Assembly: GCA_024696005.1 (NCBI GenBank)
Contig: JAILHF010000053.1
Location: 1-49,516, forward strand
Reading direction: 5' to 3'
DNA: 49,516 nt
DNA from: Lachnospiraceae bacterium
GTDB lineage: Bacteria > Bacillota > Clostridia > Lachnospirales > Lachnospiraceae
Shown: piece by piece, positions 33,383-42,729 of the stretch
How the letters are laid out: every line of letters starts with the position of its first letter
Position numbering within the stretch: position 1 is the stretch's first letter
The notes under the pieces: generated by a model
Database searches by the model: none
Told to the model about the DNA's origin: nothing
The model's input: the letters and a program-made list of their open reading frames with translations, nothing else
Program-made: the position numbers and the translations under genes

Positions 33383-34192
33383 GTGATCACGGAGATAACC
33401 ATCAGGAATCTGGATGAACTGCTTCCGCTTCTGACGGAGCAGGATTACCGCGAGGACATCAACAGGAACCGCAGTTCCTATATTTACCGCGGCATGCCGA
33501 ATTCCGGCTTCAAGATGAAGACTTCCCTTGCGCGCAACTGCAAGGGGCTGAAGAGCAGGCTGGAACCGGCCATCCTGGAGAACTTTGCGAAGTATGCGGA
33601 GATTGGCGATCCGACGATCGGACAGTCGGTCTGGAGGCAGATGATCGAAGGGCAGCACAACGGACTGCCGACCCGTCTGCTGGATTGGACGCATTCGGCG
33701 CTGGTGGGTCTGCACTTTGCCATGAGCGAGTGGGATCTGAAGGACATGGAGGCGCACGACTGCTGCGTGTGGAGGATCGACATGTCCGAAATGGTGGCCC
33801 ATCTTCCGGAAAAATACAGAAGGATCGTGGGCAGGCAGCAGGTGACGATCTTTTCGGTGGACACGCTGGCCGAGGCTGCGGGTAACAGCCTGGAGCAATA
33901 CGATGCGGACATGGGCGACAGCGCGATGGTCATCATGGAGCCGCCTTCGATCAACCAGCGCATCGTGAACCAGTATTCGTTCTTCAGCGTGGTCCCCATG
34001 GGGATCGAGGATATCGAGGATTTCCTGAACCGGAAGACGGATCACACGATCAAGTACATCATCGACAGAAAACTGCGCTGGAGGATACGCGACATGCTGG
34101 ACCAGCTGAACATGAGCGAGCGCATCGTCTATCCCGGCATGCCCGGGCTGTGCCAGTGGATCGCCCGGCATTATTACGTGCGGGAAGGATAA
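33383..34192 (+). CDS. FRG-domain protein
   Basis: The protein has 269 residues. The FRG domain is clear: Tyr35-Arg36-Gly37 in YIYRGMPN and the second motif QHNGLPTRLLDWTHSAL (91-107). The FRG family's biochemical activity is not firmly established; members occur in mobile-element and defence-associated neighbourhoods as well as alone. There are no membrane segments. The GTG start at 33383 follows AGGAGG (33371-33376) at a spacing of 6. It is apparently the second gene of an operon with a GGDEF protein, followed by a strong terminator, so the two were probably kept together as a functional pair. What it does with that pairing is not known. Confidence 0.85.
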   Translation: MITEITIRNLDELLPLLTEQDYREDINRNRSSYIYRGMPNSGFKMKTSLARNCKGLKSRLEPAILENFAKYAEIGDPTIGQSVWRQMIEGQHNGLPTRLLDWTHSALVGLHFAMSEWDLKDMEAHDCCVWRIDMSEMVAHLPEKYRRIVGRQQVTIFSVDTLAEAAGNSLEQYDADMGDSAMVIMEPPSINQRIVNQYSFFSVVPMGIEDIEDFLNRKTDHTIKYIIDRKLRWRIRDMLDQLNMSERIVYPGMPGLCQWIARHYYVREG

Positions 34193-34219
34193 AGGACGAA
34201 ACGGAAGAGCAGGATAAGC

Positions 34220-34268
34220 TTCCTCCCGGATCGGTGTCAGAGAGCATTGATCCGGGAGGAATTTTTTT
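34220..34268 (+). terminator. Intrinsic terminator after the FRG gene
   Basis: A perfect 13-bp stem, TTCCTCCCGGATC (34220-34232) with GATCCGGGAGGAA (34249-34261), followed by seven T residues. It separates the GGDEF/FRG operon from the polysaccharide locus. Confidence 0.95.
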
Positions 34269-34326
34269 ATGCAGAAAGACGGAACGGCCGGCGGCATTTG
34301 CCGGGATATGCTCCCGGTCGGGGCGC

Positions 34327-34355
34327 TTGTCGGCATATTCCAAACGTGTTATAAT
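34327..34355 (+). promoter_or_regulatory. Promoter of the polysaccharide locus
   Basis: TTGTCG (34327-34332) and a perfect TATAAT (34350-34355) are 17 bases apart. The next strong terminator or promoter I see is past 46416, so it may serve the whole locus. Confidence 0.7.
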
Positions 34356-34428
34356 CAGGCAGATACGCAAAGTTGCATGTGATCTGACCGGGAAGAAGAA
34401 AAAAGCCCGGGGAAATCCGGGAGTGGAA

Positions 34429-34878
34429 ATGAAGATATGTCTGGTTGGCTCTTCGGGAGGCCATCTTGCGCATTTATACATGTTAAAGCCATTCTGGTCG
34501 AAACACGAAAGATTCTGGGTGACGTTTGACAAGGAAGATGCGAGGTCGCTTTTGAAGGATGAAAGGATGATGACCTGCTATCATCCGACAAACAGGAGCC
34601 TGAAGGGGCTGATCATAAACACCGGGATCGCCTGGAAAGTGCTCCGGAAGGAACGGCCGGATCTGATCATTTCAACCGGAGCCGGCGCAGCAGTCCCCTT
34701 TTTTTATCTGGGCAAGCTGCTGGGAGCAAAGACGGTCTACATAGAGATCTTTGACCGGATCGATCGCTCCACGCTTTCCGGACGGCTGGCATATCTTGTT
34801 GCGGACAGGTTCATTGTCCAGTGGGAGGACATGAAGAAGATTTATCCGAAAGCGATCAATCTCGGAAGGATTTTCTGA
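34429..34878 (+). CDS. Alg14-like glycosyltransferase subunit (PssD/EpsE type)
   Basis: A 149-residue protein starting MKICLVGSSGGHLAHL, the conserved N-terminus of Alg14/PssD/Cps14F proteins, with the membrane-associating stretch DLIISTGAGAAVPFFYLGKL and the YIEIFDRIDRSTLSGRL motif. These proteins anchor a catalytic Alg13-like partner at the membrane to add the second sugar to an undecaprenyl-linked carrier. The partner is the next gene, 23 bases on. ATG 34429 follows GGGAGTGG; longer in-frame starts would run back into the terminator and promoter. Confidence 0.9.
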   Translation: MKICLVGSSGGHLAHLYMLKPFWSKHERFWVTFDKEDARSLLKDERMMTCYHPTNRSLKGLIINTGIAWKVLRKERPDLIISTGAGAAVPFFYLGKLLGAKTVYIEIFDRIDRSTLSGRLAYLVADRFIVQWEDMKKIYPKAINLGRIF

Positions 34879-34901
34879 AGCCGCGTTATGGGTAATTCTA
34901 T

Positions 34902-35420
34902 ATGATCTTTGTTACGGTGGGAACTCATGAGCAGCAATTTGACAGGCTTGTGAGGTACATGGATGAATGGGCCGGTAGGAATGATGAGAAAGTGATCATT
35001 CAGACCGGCTATTCGCGGTATAACCCGGAAAACTGCGAATGCAGCAGTCTGCTGCCTCATGAGAAGATGATGGAACTGGCAGCGGAAGCAAGGATCGTTA
35101 TCTCGCATGGCGGGCCGTCAAGCTTCATCATACCGCTTCAGGCAGGCCGCATCCCGATCGTTGTGCCCCGCAGGGCCGAGTTCAATGAACACATCAATGA
35201 CCATCAGCTTCAGTTTTGCCGGGAACTGGCAAAGCGCTGGGAGAATGTCATCGTTGTTGAAGATATCGATAAGCTTGCAGATGTGATCGGAAGCTATGAA
35301 GATCTCACAAAAGACATCAGAAATGACTACAAAAGCAATAATGAAAACTTTTGCAGGGAATTTGAAAGTCTGGTTGCTTCGATGAATATCAGACCGCGAA
35401 AAAGAAGAAATGACCGATAA
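34902..35420 (+). CDS. Alg13-like glycosyltransferase subunit (PssE/EpsF type)
   Basis: A 172-residue catalytic partner of the preceding protein: the N-terminus MIFVTVGTHEQQFDRLVRYMD and the nucleotide-sugar binding segment ARIVISHGGPSSFIIPLQAG plus VVPRRAEFNEHINDHQ are characteristic of the GT28 C-terminal/Alg13 family (read in pieces). Split pairs of this kind transfer Gal, Glc or GlcNAc to a lipid-linked first sugar during capsule or EPS synthesis. The next gene overlaps its end by 11 bases. Confidence 0.92.
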   Translation: MIFVTVGTHEQQFDRLVRYMDEWAGRNDEKVIIQTGYSRYNPENCECSSLLPHEKMMELAAEARIVISHGGPSSFIIPLQAGRIPIVVPRRAEFNEHINDHQLQFCRELAKRWENVIVVEDIDKLADVIGSYEDLTKDIRNDYKSNNENFCREFESLVASMNIRPRKRRNDR

Positions 35421-37371
35421 GTTATTTTACAAAGTCGTGCTGATCGCACTCATTGCGCAGATAGGCTTCATTCTGTACATGAACCTGTTCCGGGCGGATA
35501 CCATCATCGATTACGATTCGTCCAGTGCATACATGCATGAAATGGAAATGGGCAGCCAGGGCAGGATCTTTCCGGCGGAATACGGTTATCAGCGCTCACT
35601 GGACCTGGACAGCGGCGCTTTAGTGTCGGCGCTTCTGTATCGTTTCACCGGGGACATCTTTTTGTCGAGAGGCATCACCAACATTCTGGTGGTTTTTCTA
35701 TATATTTATGTTATAAACACGATACTTGCGAATGCCGGCGTTTCCCGGACCTGGAAATGCTTCGGCATGCTGCTGTTTCTGATCCCCTACAGCATGATCA
35801 TGCTGGGCTACTGGCGCATGCTCTTTGCCGGGGGAGGCTTCTTTGCCCTGCGGGCATTGGTGCCTCTTCTGCTGATCAGCGTTGTGCAGGATATCGACAA
35901 GGGAAAAGAACTGAAAAAATACGCAGCAAGGGCAGTGCTTTTGCTTCTTTTTGTTTTTCTGGCCGGCATGAGCAGCGGGGCATATATCCTTATGTGTGCT
36001 CTTTGCCCGCTGATCCTGTGGGAGTTCGTTAATGCCTTTCTCAAAGCGGACTGTCATGAATTGAGATCGAAAAGGATGATCCTTGCCGTGCTGGCACTTG
36101 GAACATCCGTCATGGGCATTGTGCTGCGCAGGGCCCTGGGCCTTCCCGCTATAGCGGATCGGAAAAGCCTGCTCACATCGGATAAATGGATCGATGCGAT
36201 GCTTTCGGCATTTGCAGGCATTTTTGAGCTTTTCGGGGGACTTACGATCCATGAGAACGTAAGCCTGTTTTCGGCGGAAGGGATCGGAACGGCAGTTGAT
36301 TTTCTGGTCACGCTCATCCTGCTGGTAGCCATACCATACACCATCGTGAAATGCGTGAAGAAAAAGGAGATCTCAAACATGAGCGGATATATCCTTTCGC
36401 TCATGCTTGTAAATGCATTGATGTTTTGCTTCGTTGACCTCAAGTACGGGGAAACGGTTTATGAGAGCCGGTATCATCTGGTGCCGATGCTGCCTGCATT
36501 CATCCTGCTGGCCATGATGCTGGAGGATCTGTCCGCAGGCAAAAGCCTGAAAAAAATACAGACCGGGACCTTGCAGCTGATGATCATGGGACTGTTTGCG
36601 GCGTCCCTGCTTTACGGCGATGCACAGTGGGTGTATGCGAAAACGGCGCTCGGATCCGGCGAACTGAAAGAGCTAAACGCCGTCATGGAGGCGGAAGGGA
36701 TCAAAACGGCATTCATAGTCGGAGATGATAATAAGGTCCTGGGAAGAAAGTTAAGGGTTTACAGCAGGGATGTTCATTATATAGTATTAAGTGACGGGGC
36801 AGCGAGCGCATGGCAGACTGTTTTCGGAGGAACGTCACGTTATCTGGATCATTCCATGCAGGAGGGAAAGACGGCCGTGATCGCATCGCCTGAGGCTTAT
36901 GAAAGCCTGCCGGATCATCTTGTCAGGGGCATGAGCTATCTGAAAGACTACAATGGCCTGCAGATCCACGTTTCAGAGCAGAGCCGCTTTGATTGTGTGG
37001 GAGGCATCGTAGCCGAAAAAGACCGTGTAGAGGATTTTCCCTATTCCCCGGGCTACGCCTTTGAAAACGCGCTGATCGATGAGGAAGGCGTGCTTGTGAT
37101 GAAGGCCGGCGGAGGAGATCTCTACAGTTCCTATGCAGCGGCCGAGGGGACGTGGACATACACGGTTTATTATGACATGCCGGAAGCGGAGCAGCCGGGC
37201 CGGATCGAGATCATGGCAGGCGATGAACGCTTTTGTGCACAGATGGATCCTTCGGCTGCTTCTGTCAGCAGCGGAGCCATTGCGATGAGCGACGGGGAAA
37301 CGGTCAGCTTTTCACTGAAAGCTCCGGAAGGGACCAGGATCAGCAGGATAGAGATCAGCCGCAGGGAATGA
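35410..37371 (+). CDS. Large multi-pass membrane protein of the polysaccharide locus
   Basis: The protein has 653 residues. About ten hydrophobic helices fill residues 8-410, and a soluble tail of about 240 residues follows, ending in a beta-rich stretch. An acidic loop after helix 1 (TIIDYDSSSAYMHEME) resembles the first extracytoplasmic loop of GT-C fold glycosyltransferases, which use lipid-linked sugars, but I do not see a firm family signature. A polymerase-like or modification role is possible. The start at 35410 overlaps the Alg13-like gene and the stop is one base before the next ATG, so it is part of the operon. Assignment as GT-C is inference. Confidence 0.6.
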   Translation: MTDKLFYKVVLIALIAQIGFILYMNLFRADTIIDYDSSSAYMHEMEMGSQGRIFPAEYGYQRSLDLDSGALVSALLYRFTGDIFLSRGITNILVVFLYIYVINTILANAGVSRTWKCFGMLLFLIPYSMIMLGYWRMLFAGGGFFALRALVPLLLISVVQDIDKGKELKKYAARAVLLLLFVFLAGMSSGAYILMCALCPLILWEFVNAFLKADCHELRSKRMILAVLALGTSVMGIVLRRALGLPAIADRKSLLTSDKWIDAMLSAFAGIFELFGGLTIHENVSLFSAEGIGTAVDFLVTLILLVAIPYTIVKCVKKKEISNMSGYILSLMLVNALMFCFVDLKYGETVYESRYHLVPMLPAFILLAMMLEDLSAGKSLKKIQTGTLQLMIMGLFAASLLYGDAQWVYAKTALGSGELKELNAVMEAEGIKTAFIVGDDNKVLGRKLRVYSRDVHYIVLSDGAASAWQTVFGGTSRYLDHSMQEGKTAVIASPEAYESLPDHLVRGMSYLKDYNGLQIHVSEQSRFDCVGGIVAEKDRVEDFPYSPGYAFENALIDEEGVLVMKAGGGDLYSSYAAAEGTWTYTVYYDMPEAEQPGRIEIMAGDERFCAQMDPSAASVSSGAIAMSDGETVSFSLKAPEGTRISRIEISRRE

Positions 37372-37372
37372 G

Positions 37373-38563
37373 ATGAAGATACTGATATTTGCCGAAGTGT
37401 ATTATCCGGATGTGTGTGGCGGCGGGGAGTTCTCGACCAGACAGATGGCGGAAGCTCTTGCAGGAAAAGGCCATGATGTAGTGGTGCGCTGCCTGGGAAA
37501 AAGCAGCTGCAATGAAACTTTGAACGGAGTCCGGGTAAAACGAAGGCATGTGAAAGGCTTAAGCGAACATTTTCTGAGCAATACAAAAAACAATCATGTC
37601 GATGATCCGTTTACGCAGTTTGACAAGATCATGAGAAAATGGGGCGATCTCTATCCAAGCAATAAGCTGCTTGAGCTCTACCGCTCCGTTATCGGAAAAG
37701 AGCAGCCGGATGTCGTCCATACGGTATCGCCGATGTCTTACATGGGGCGGTATAATCTCTGGAAGGCGGCTCATGATCTTAGGATCCCGGTATCCCATGT
37801 CTGCAGGGGACCGAATTTACTGGAACTGAAGTTCCTCGGCGGAAAGCTGGACGCTTTCAACAGACAGAGGAATGCGAAGGCTTCTTCGTATCTGACCGCC
37901 CTGGCAGCGCCTTCCCGATACATGCTAAAGCAGCATGTGGCGGCGGGGATAAGAGGAAGCAGAATTAATGAAGTGATCTATAATGCGGTTGGTCTTGAAC
38001 CTGCAGAATTGTCCGAAGATCTGATGGCGCAGAAGGAGGACATGGTCCTTTATGCCGGCGAGATCAAAAAAGAAAAGGGCATTGATACGCTTCTGCGTGC
38101 CATGGAGGGTCTGGAAAACGTCAAACTGCTCCTGATCGGAAGAGGCGACATGGCAGACCGGATCAGGGCGCAGGCATCCGACACGGGACCGGCGACAGAG
38201 CTGATCGACTGGATGGAGCGCGAAGAGCTCTTTGCGTACATGAGAAGGGCAAAAGCGGTCATCCTTCCTTCCAAATGGGAAGAGCCTTTCGGACGCATAC
38301 TTGTTGAAGCGATCTGTAACGGGACGATCGCCATCGGCAGCGACAGGGGCGGCATACCGGAAGTGCTGGATCATGATGAACGATACATTTTCCGAAGCGG
38401 GGACGCACGCGGCCTGCGAAGGCGCATGGAACGAGTGCTGAACCTTAGCGCTTCGGAATATCCGGAAGAAGCGGCCGGACAGCAAAAGGCAGCACTAAGG
38501 TTTTCGGATGATACATTTGCAGATAAGTGGGAAAGGTTCTTTTTGAAACAGCTGGATCCATGA
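37373..38563 (+). CDS. Glycosyltransferase family 4
   Basis: A 396-residue GT-B fold enzyme. The N-terminus MKILIFAEVYYPDVCGGGEF has the acceptor-side glycine loop; the C-terminal half has YAGEIKKEKGIDTLLRAM and the E-x7-E motif in PSKWEEPFGRILVEAI, both typical of GT4. It retains anomeric configuration and adds one sugar to the growing repeat unit; donor unknown. It starts one base after the previous stop and overlaps the next gene by 4 bases. Confidence 0.93.
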   Translation: MKILIFAEVYYPDVCGGGEFSTRQMAEALAGKGHDVVVRCLGKSSCNETLNGVRVKRRHVKGLSEHFLSNTKNNHVDDPFTQFDKIMRKWGDLYPSNKLLELYRSVIGKEQPDVVHTVSPMSYMGRYNLWKAAHDLRIPVSHVCRGPNLLELKFLGGKLDAFNRQRNAKASSYLTALAAPSRYMLKQHVAAGIRGSRINEVIYNAVGLEPAELSEDLMAQKEDMVLYAGEIKKEKGIDTLLRAMEGLENVKLLLIGRGDMADRIRAQASDTGPATELIDWMEREELFAYMRRAKAVILPSKWEEPFGRILVEAICNGTIAIGSDRGGIPEVLDHDERYIFRSGDARGLRRRMERVLNLSASEYPEEAAGQQKAALRFSDDTFADKWERFFLKQLDP

Positions 38564-39516
38564 ACGATATCGATCTTAAGATTTCACAAAGCGAAGCCGA
38601 GTGGCGCAGATACAGACAGGAAACGATCGGAGTCCGGGAAAGCGGGAAGGCTTTTTTGGCTGCGCTTGGCAGAAGCATGCAAAAAAGGCTGCGCGGCGTG
38701 CGCGGGAATCTGCATCCGCTTTCGAAAAGGATCACTTTTGAGCCTTCCTATGCCGGGAACAGGAAAAACATTGTGGTATCGCTTACGAGCACGCAAAAGA
38801 GGATCGCCGGCATCTGCCCCACCTTGGAGTCGCTTGCAGCCCAGAGCCGCAAGCCGGATCTGATCGTGCTCTGGCTGGGAAAGGGCGGTTCTTATCCCCG
38901 GAAGACGATCGAAAAGATCAGGGCCATGGGGATCAGGATCCGCTTCCGTGAAGATCTGGGGCCCCATACGAAATACTGTTACGCATTCCGGGAATTCGGG
39001 AATGATCTGATCATCACTGCGGATGACGACATCCTGTATCATGAAAGAATGATAGAAGAACTCCTTCAGGCGCATGCAAAGCACAAAGACTGTGTGATCG
39101 CAAGGCGCGTCCATAAGATCCGCTTCGGTCGTGACAGAAAGATCCTGAAGTATGCGGACTGGATCCGGGAATATCGGGATGCGAAGGCTCCGGCTCATGA
39201 TCTGCTGGCTACCGGTGTGGGAGGCGTGCTGTATCCGCCGGAAGTCATTGCATTATTGCGGCGGGATGATCAGGATTTTCTCGGGATATGCCCCAAGGCC
39301 GATGACATATGGCTGAAATTCCTTGCGCTTTCGAAGGATGTAAAGATATGCGCCGCAGGCGCGTCAGGCTTTGTGCTCGATGTGATCAACAGCAGAAGCC
39401 AAAAGTACAGCCTGGCATCGGAGAACGTGGACAAGGGAAAGAACGATGAACAGATAAAAGCCTGTGCGGATTATTTCGGCATGAGCGATGATCTGTGTGA
39501 AAGAGTGTTGTCATGA
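38560..39516 (+). CDS. GT-A-type glycosyltransferase
   Basis: A 318-residue protein. After a basic N-terminus, residues about 68-280 form a GT-A-like domain: the start IVVSLTSTQKRIAGICPTLE, then a metal-binding DDD in LIITADDDILYHERMI. The later LLATGVGGVLYPPEV and ADDIWLKFLAL motifs fit polysaccharide GT2-like enzymes of Gram-positive loci. Start ATG 38560 overlaps the previous stop (ATGA), and the next gene does the same at its end. Confidence 0.82.
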   Translation: MNDIDLKISQSEAEWRRYRQETIGVRESGKAFLAALGRSMQKRLRGVRGNLHPLSKRITFEPSYAGNRKNIVVSLTSTQKRIAGICPTLESLAAQSRKPDLIVLWLGKGGSYPRKTIEKIRAMGIRIRFREDLGPHTKYCYAFREFGNDLIITADDDILYHERMIEELLQAHAKHKDCVIARRVHKIRFGRDRKILKYADWIREYRDAKAPAHDLLATGVGGVLYPPEVIALLRRDDQDFLGICPKADDIWLKFLALSKDVKICAAGASGFVLDVINSRSQKYSLASENVDKGKNDEQIKACADYFGMSDDLCERVLS

Positions 39517-40292
39517 GCATACCGCGCATCATACATTATTGCTGGTTGAGTGATGATCCGGTTCCGGAGATGATGAAACGCTGTGTCGAGGGCTGGAAGA
39601 AGATCCTGCCGGACTATGAATTCGTGAAATGGGACCTTGCGCGCTTTGATGCGGATTCCTCAGTCTGGGTCCGGGAAGCGCTGGAGCGGAAAAAATATGC
39701 CTTTGCTTCAGACTATATCAGGATTTGGGCGGTATATCATTGCGGCGGCATTTATCTGGACATGGATATGGAAGTGCTCAAGCCCTTTGATGAGCTGCTG
39801 GATGCGCCTTACATGCTTGCTTATGAAAGCCCGGATGAAAAACGGATCGAGGCCGGATGCTTCGGGGCAGAAAAGAACGCTCCGTTTCTGAAAGCCTGCC
39901 TCGATCATTATGCAGGAAAGCATTTCGTGAGATACAACGGGACGATGGATCTGCGACCGCTGTCAAAGCGGATGAGCGATATCATCAGAGAGAACGATCT
40001 GCACTTGAAGATCTCTTCCTGGGACTATTTTACGGCAAAGTCTTTTGAGACAGGGATCGAAACACCCGGGGAAAACACGTATGCCATCCACCACTTTGCG
40101 GGATCCTGGAAGAGCAAAGAAGAACGCAGGATCATCAGGAATGCCAGGAGGATCAGAAAGGCGCATCCCCATGTCGGAAAGTATGCGGCGTTTGCATACG
40201 AGAAAACCATCAAAGCCATGTCGCTGGTAAGGACCGGCGGGATCAAAGTGCTCTGTTACCGGATCAGAGAATACATGAGAGGACAATCCTGA
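39513..40292 (+). CDS. GT32-type glycosyltransferase (DXD sugar-binding)
   Basis: A 259-residue enzyme with N-terminus IPRIIHYCWLSDDPVPE, the motif FASDYIRIWAVYHCGGIYLD and the DXD metal site in YLDMDMEVLKP. This set defines the Gly_transf_sug/GT32 family found in capsule loci, which transfers hexoses from nucleotide sugars. A trailing HHFAGSWKS is also conserved. It overlaps the preceding gene by 4 bases. Confidence 0.92.
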   Translation: MSIPRIIHYCWLSDDPVPEMMKRCVEGWKKILPDYEFVKWDLARFDADSSVWVREALERKKYAFASDYIRIWAVYHCGGIYLDMDMEVLKPFDELLDAPYMLAYESPDEKRIEAGCFGAEKNAPFLKACLDHYAGKHFVRYNGTMDLRPLSKRMSDIIRENDLHLKISSWDYFTAKSFETGIETPGENTYAIHHFAGSWKSKEERRIIRNARRIRKAHPHVGKYAAFAYEKTIKAMSLVRTGGIKVLCYRIREYMRGQS

Positions 40293-40328
40293 ACAGACTG
40301 CATGCATGAGCCTGTCAGGAGAACGGCA

Positions 40329-41852
40329 ATGGAAACAAGAACACGCAATTCAAAACGCAATATCATCGTGGGGGTGATCAGCAACTGCCTGATCCCCGTT
40401 TTTGCGTTTGTGATCAAGTCGGCTACCGTCCGGTATTTCGGCATCGAATACATAGGTCTTACAACGGTTTTCGCTTCCGTTTTCCAGATCCTCAACCTTG
40501 CCGAGCTCGGCTTTGCGACGGCGGTCATCGTTAATCTCTATAAGCCCATCAAAGATGACGATGCGGAAGCGGTACGGGGGATCCTGGCGTATTTCAGGCG
40601 CGTATACAGGCTGATGGGCCTGGCGATGCTTGCGGGCGGGATCATCGTCTGCCCCTTCCTCAGGCTGCTGGTCGGCGATACCGGCGTGATCACGGAGAAC
40701 ATCTATATCCTTTACTTTGTCTATCTGGCGGAGAAGGTGAGCGGCTTTCTGCTCTTTGCATACAAAGAGGCGCTGTTCAATGCGGCCCAGCGCTTTGATG
40801 TCACAAAGCTCATCTACATCATCTGCTATTTTTTCCGCGGCTGCCTTCAGCTTCTGGCGCTGATCGTTTTCCGGAACTTTTATCTCTTTGCGCTGGTTTT
40901 CCTTCTGGCAACGGTATTCTATAACCTGGCGCTGGACCTGCTTTCGAAAAAGAAGTTCCCGCAGTACCGCCCGGAAGGAACGATCGATGAGGCCACCGGA
41001 AAGAATGTGATGACACAGGTCGCGGGCCTGTCGATCTCCAATGTACTGGGCGTGAGCCGGGATTCGCTGAATTCCCTGATCGTCAATTCGTATCTGGGGC
41101 TGATCATCGCGGGACAGTATTCCAATTATCTGACGGTTTATGATGCGGTGATCGGCTTTTTCCTGGTGATCACGAAAGCGATCCAGGCCAGCATCGGGAA
41201 CAGCATCGTGTCGGAAAGCGTCGAGAAGAATTACGCGGATCTTACCAGGATGGAGTTTCTGCATAATCTTTTCGTCACGGCGTGCACAGTCTACATGGTT
41301 TCCCTTTACCAGCCTTTCATGAAGCTTTGGATGGGGGAGGAGCTGATGTTTTCCGATCCGCTCATGATGCTCTTCGTTCTGTATTTTTACATCCGGGCCA
41401 TGAGCGAGGTGAAAAATGCCTACTTTTCTGCGCTTGGGTATTGGTGGAAAGCAAAATGGATCTTTGTTGCTGAAGCAATAGCAGTAATAGCTCTGATGCT
41501 TGTTCTGGGGAAAATGTTTGATGTGGCAGGCATCATTATCGCTCCCAGTATTTCTATTTTGACTATTAATTATATAGGCACTACGCACCTTTTGTTTAAA
41601 GAATATTTTAAATCTGGCAGAAAACAGTTTTATATCAATCGGATCATATATACGGTCATAACCGTGATAACATGCGGCATATCCTGGTATTGCTGCAGCC
41701 GCATCCCTCTTGAAGGCATACCGGGGCTTGCCGCCAGGCTGGGGGCATGCACCCTTGTCCTTCTGCTGATCGTGCCGGCTGCGATGTTTGTGATAAAACG
41801 GAAATACATGAAGGAGTCGATCGCTTTCATCAGACAGATCATAAAGGCGTGA
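40329..41852 (+). CDS. Polysaccharide flippase (Wzx/MATE-like)
   Basis: A 507-residue membrane protein with about twelve to fourteen helices spread over its length, starting NIIVGVISNCLIPVFAFVIK. It has the family's early YFGIEYIGLTTVFASVFQIL, the membrane-edge segment LNLAELGFATAVIVNLYKPI and a central AGQYSNYLTVYDAV. Wzx proteins carry lipid-linked repeat units across the membrane. ATG 40329 follows AGGAG at a spacing of 7, better than an earlier ATG at 40302. From about 41450 to 41650 the gene becomes distinctly AT-rich (38 G/C of 120 between 41521 and 41640) against about half G/C around it, suggesting a recombinant patch. Confidence 0.9.
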   Translation: METRTRNSKRNIIVGVISNCLIPVFAFVIKSATVRYFGIEYIGLTTVFASVFQILNLAELGFATAVIVNLYKPIKDDDAEAVRGILAYFRRVYRLMGLAMLAGGIIVCPFLRLLVGDTGVITENIYILYFVYLAEKVSGFLLFAYKEALFNAAQRFDVTKLIYIICYFFRGCLQLLALIVFRNFYLFALVFLLATVFYNLALDLLSKKKFPQYRPEGTIDEATGKNVMTQVAGLSISNVLGVSRDSLNSLIVNSYLGLIIAGQYSNYLTVYDAVIGFFLVITKAIQASIGNSIVSESVEKNYADLTRMEFLHNLFVTACTVYMVSLYQPFMKLWMGEELMFSDPLMMLFVLYFYIRAMSEVKNAYFSALGYWWKAKWIFVAEAIAVIALMLVLGKMFDVAGIIIAPSISILTINYIGTTHLLFKEYFKSGRKQFYINRIIYTVITVITCGISWYCCSRIPLEGIPGLAARLGACTLVLLLIVPAAMFVIKRKYMKESIAFIRQIIKA

Positions 41853-41856
41853 GCAA

Positions 41857-42729
41857 ATGAAACAGTTGAAAAACCTCAAAACAAAGATCAGCGAAGGCTT
41901 TATCCGCAGGCTGCGGAAGGCCATGATCATCCTGTTCTGCTTTTTATCCCGCGATCCGGAAAAGCAGGGGATGGGGCGGCATCTTCTCCGCATCCGGGGG
42001 CTGGTGATGTATCCGTATCCGTATGCGAAGAAGTATGATCAGAATGCGGTCAGGGTCATGCGGGATGAGGAAGGCTATCCCTTTGTGATGCACGGCGGAA
42101 AGCGGATGTATCTGCAAAAAGGCTGGAGCAGGGAAAAATGCCAAAGATACTATAATAATCTGCGGATCGAGCAGGATAAAAAGTGCACGCACAGGTATCT
42201 TACAAGTCCGGAGCGTTTCCCCGGGGAAGAGGATGTCGTGGCGGACATGGGTGCGGCAGAGGGGATCTTCGGGCTGGATGTGATCGAGCGGATCAAAAAA
42301 ATATATCTGTTCGAAGGGGACAGGGACTGGAGCGTTCCCCTGCGCAAAACCTTTATGCCGTGGAAGGATAAGGTTGTCATCGTGGAGAAGTATCTGTCCG
42401 ATCGCAGCCGGGAAGATCACGTGTCACTTGATGATTTTTTCCCGGAGGAAGATGTGACGTATGTCAAAGCGGATATCGAAGGCTCGGAGATCAAAATGCT
42501 CAGGGGCGCGGAGAGACTGCTCCAGCAGGGGATAAAGAAGGCTTTGCTCTGTGTCTATCATAAAACGACGGATGAAGCCGACATTCGTGCGATCATGGAG
42601 GATCATGGTTTTGCTGTGGAGGTCAATCCCGGATACCTGGTGATGACAAACCCCGACAAGCTGTTTGCCGATCAGTATCTGAGGCACGGAGTATTGTTTG
42701 CGCGGAAAAAGACGGATGAAAAAGTATAG
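41857..42729 (+). CDS. FkbM-family methyltransferase
   Basis: The protein has 290 residues. The SAM-binding core is at about residues 120-250: VVADMGAAEGIFGLDVIER (glycine-rich loop 1), IYLFEGDRDW (acidic loop 2) and VTYVKADIEGSEIKMLRGAE, the FkbM hallmark. An N-terminal hydrophobic stretch near residue 25 may be a peripheral membrane helix. O-methylation of a sugar in the polysaccharide is the likely role. It starts 4 bases after the flippase stop. Confidence 0.88.
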   Translation: MKQLKNLKTKISEGFIRRLRKAMIILFCFLSRDPEKQGMGRHLLRIRGLVMYPYPYAKKYDQNAVRVMRDEEGYPFVMHGGKRMYLQKGWSREKCQRYYNNLRIEQDKKCTHRYLTSPERFPGEEDVVADMGAAEGIFGLDVIERIKKIYLFEGDRDWSVPLRKTFMPWKDKVVIVEKYLSDRSREDHVSLDDFFPEEDVTYVKADIEGSEIKMLRGAERLLQQGIKKALLCVYHKTTDEADIRAIMEDHGFAVEVNPGYLVMTNPDKLFADQYLRHGVLFARKKTDEKV

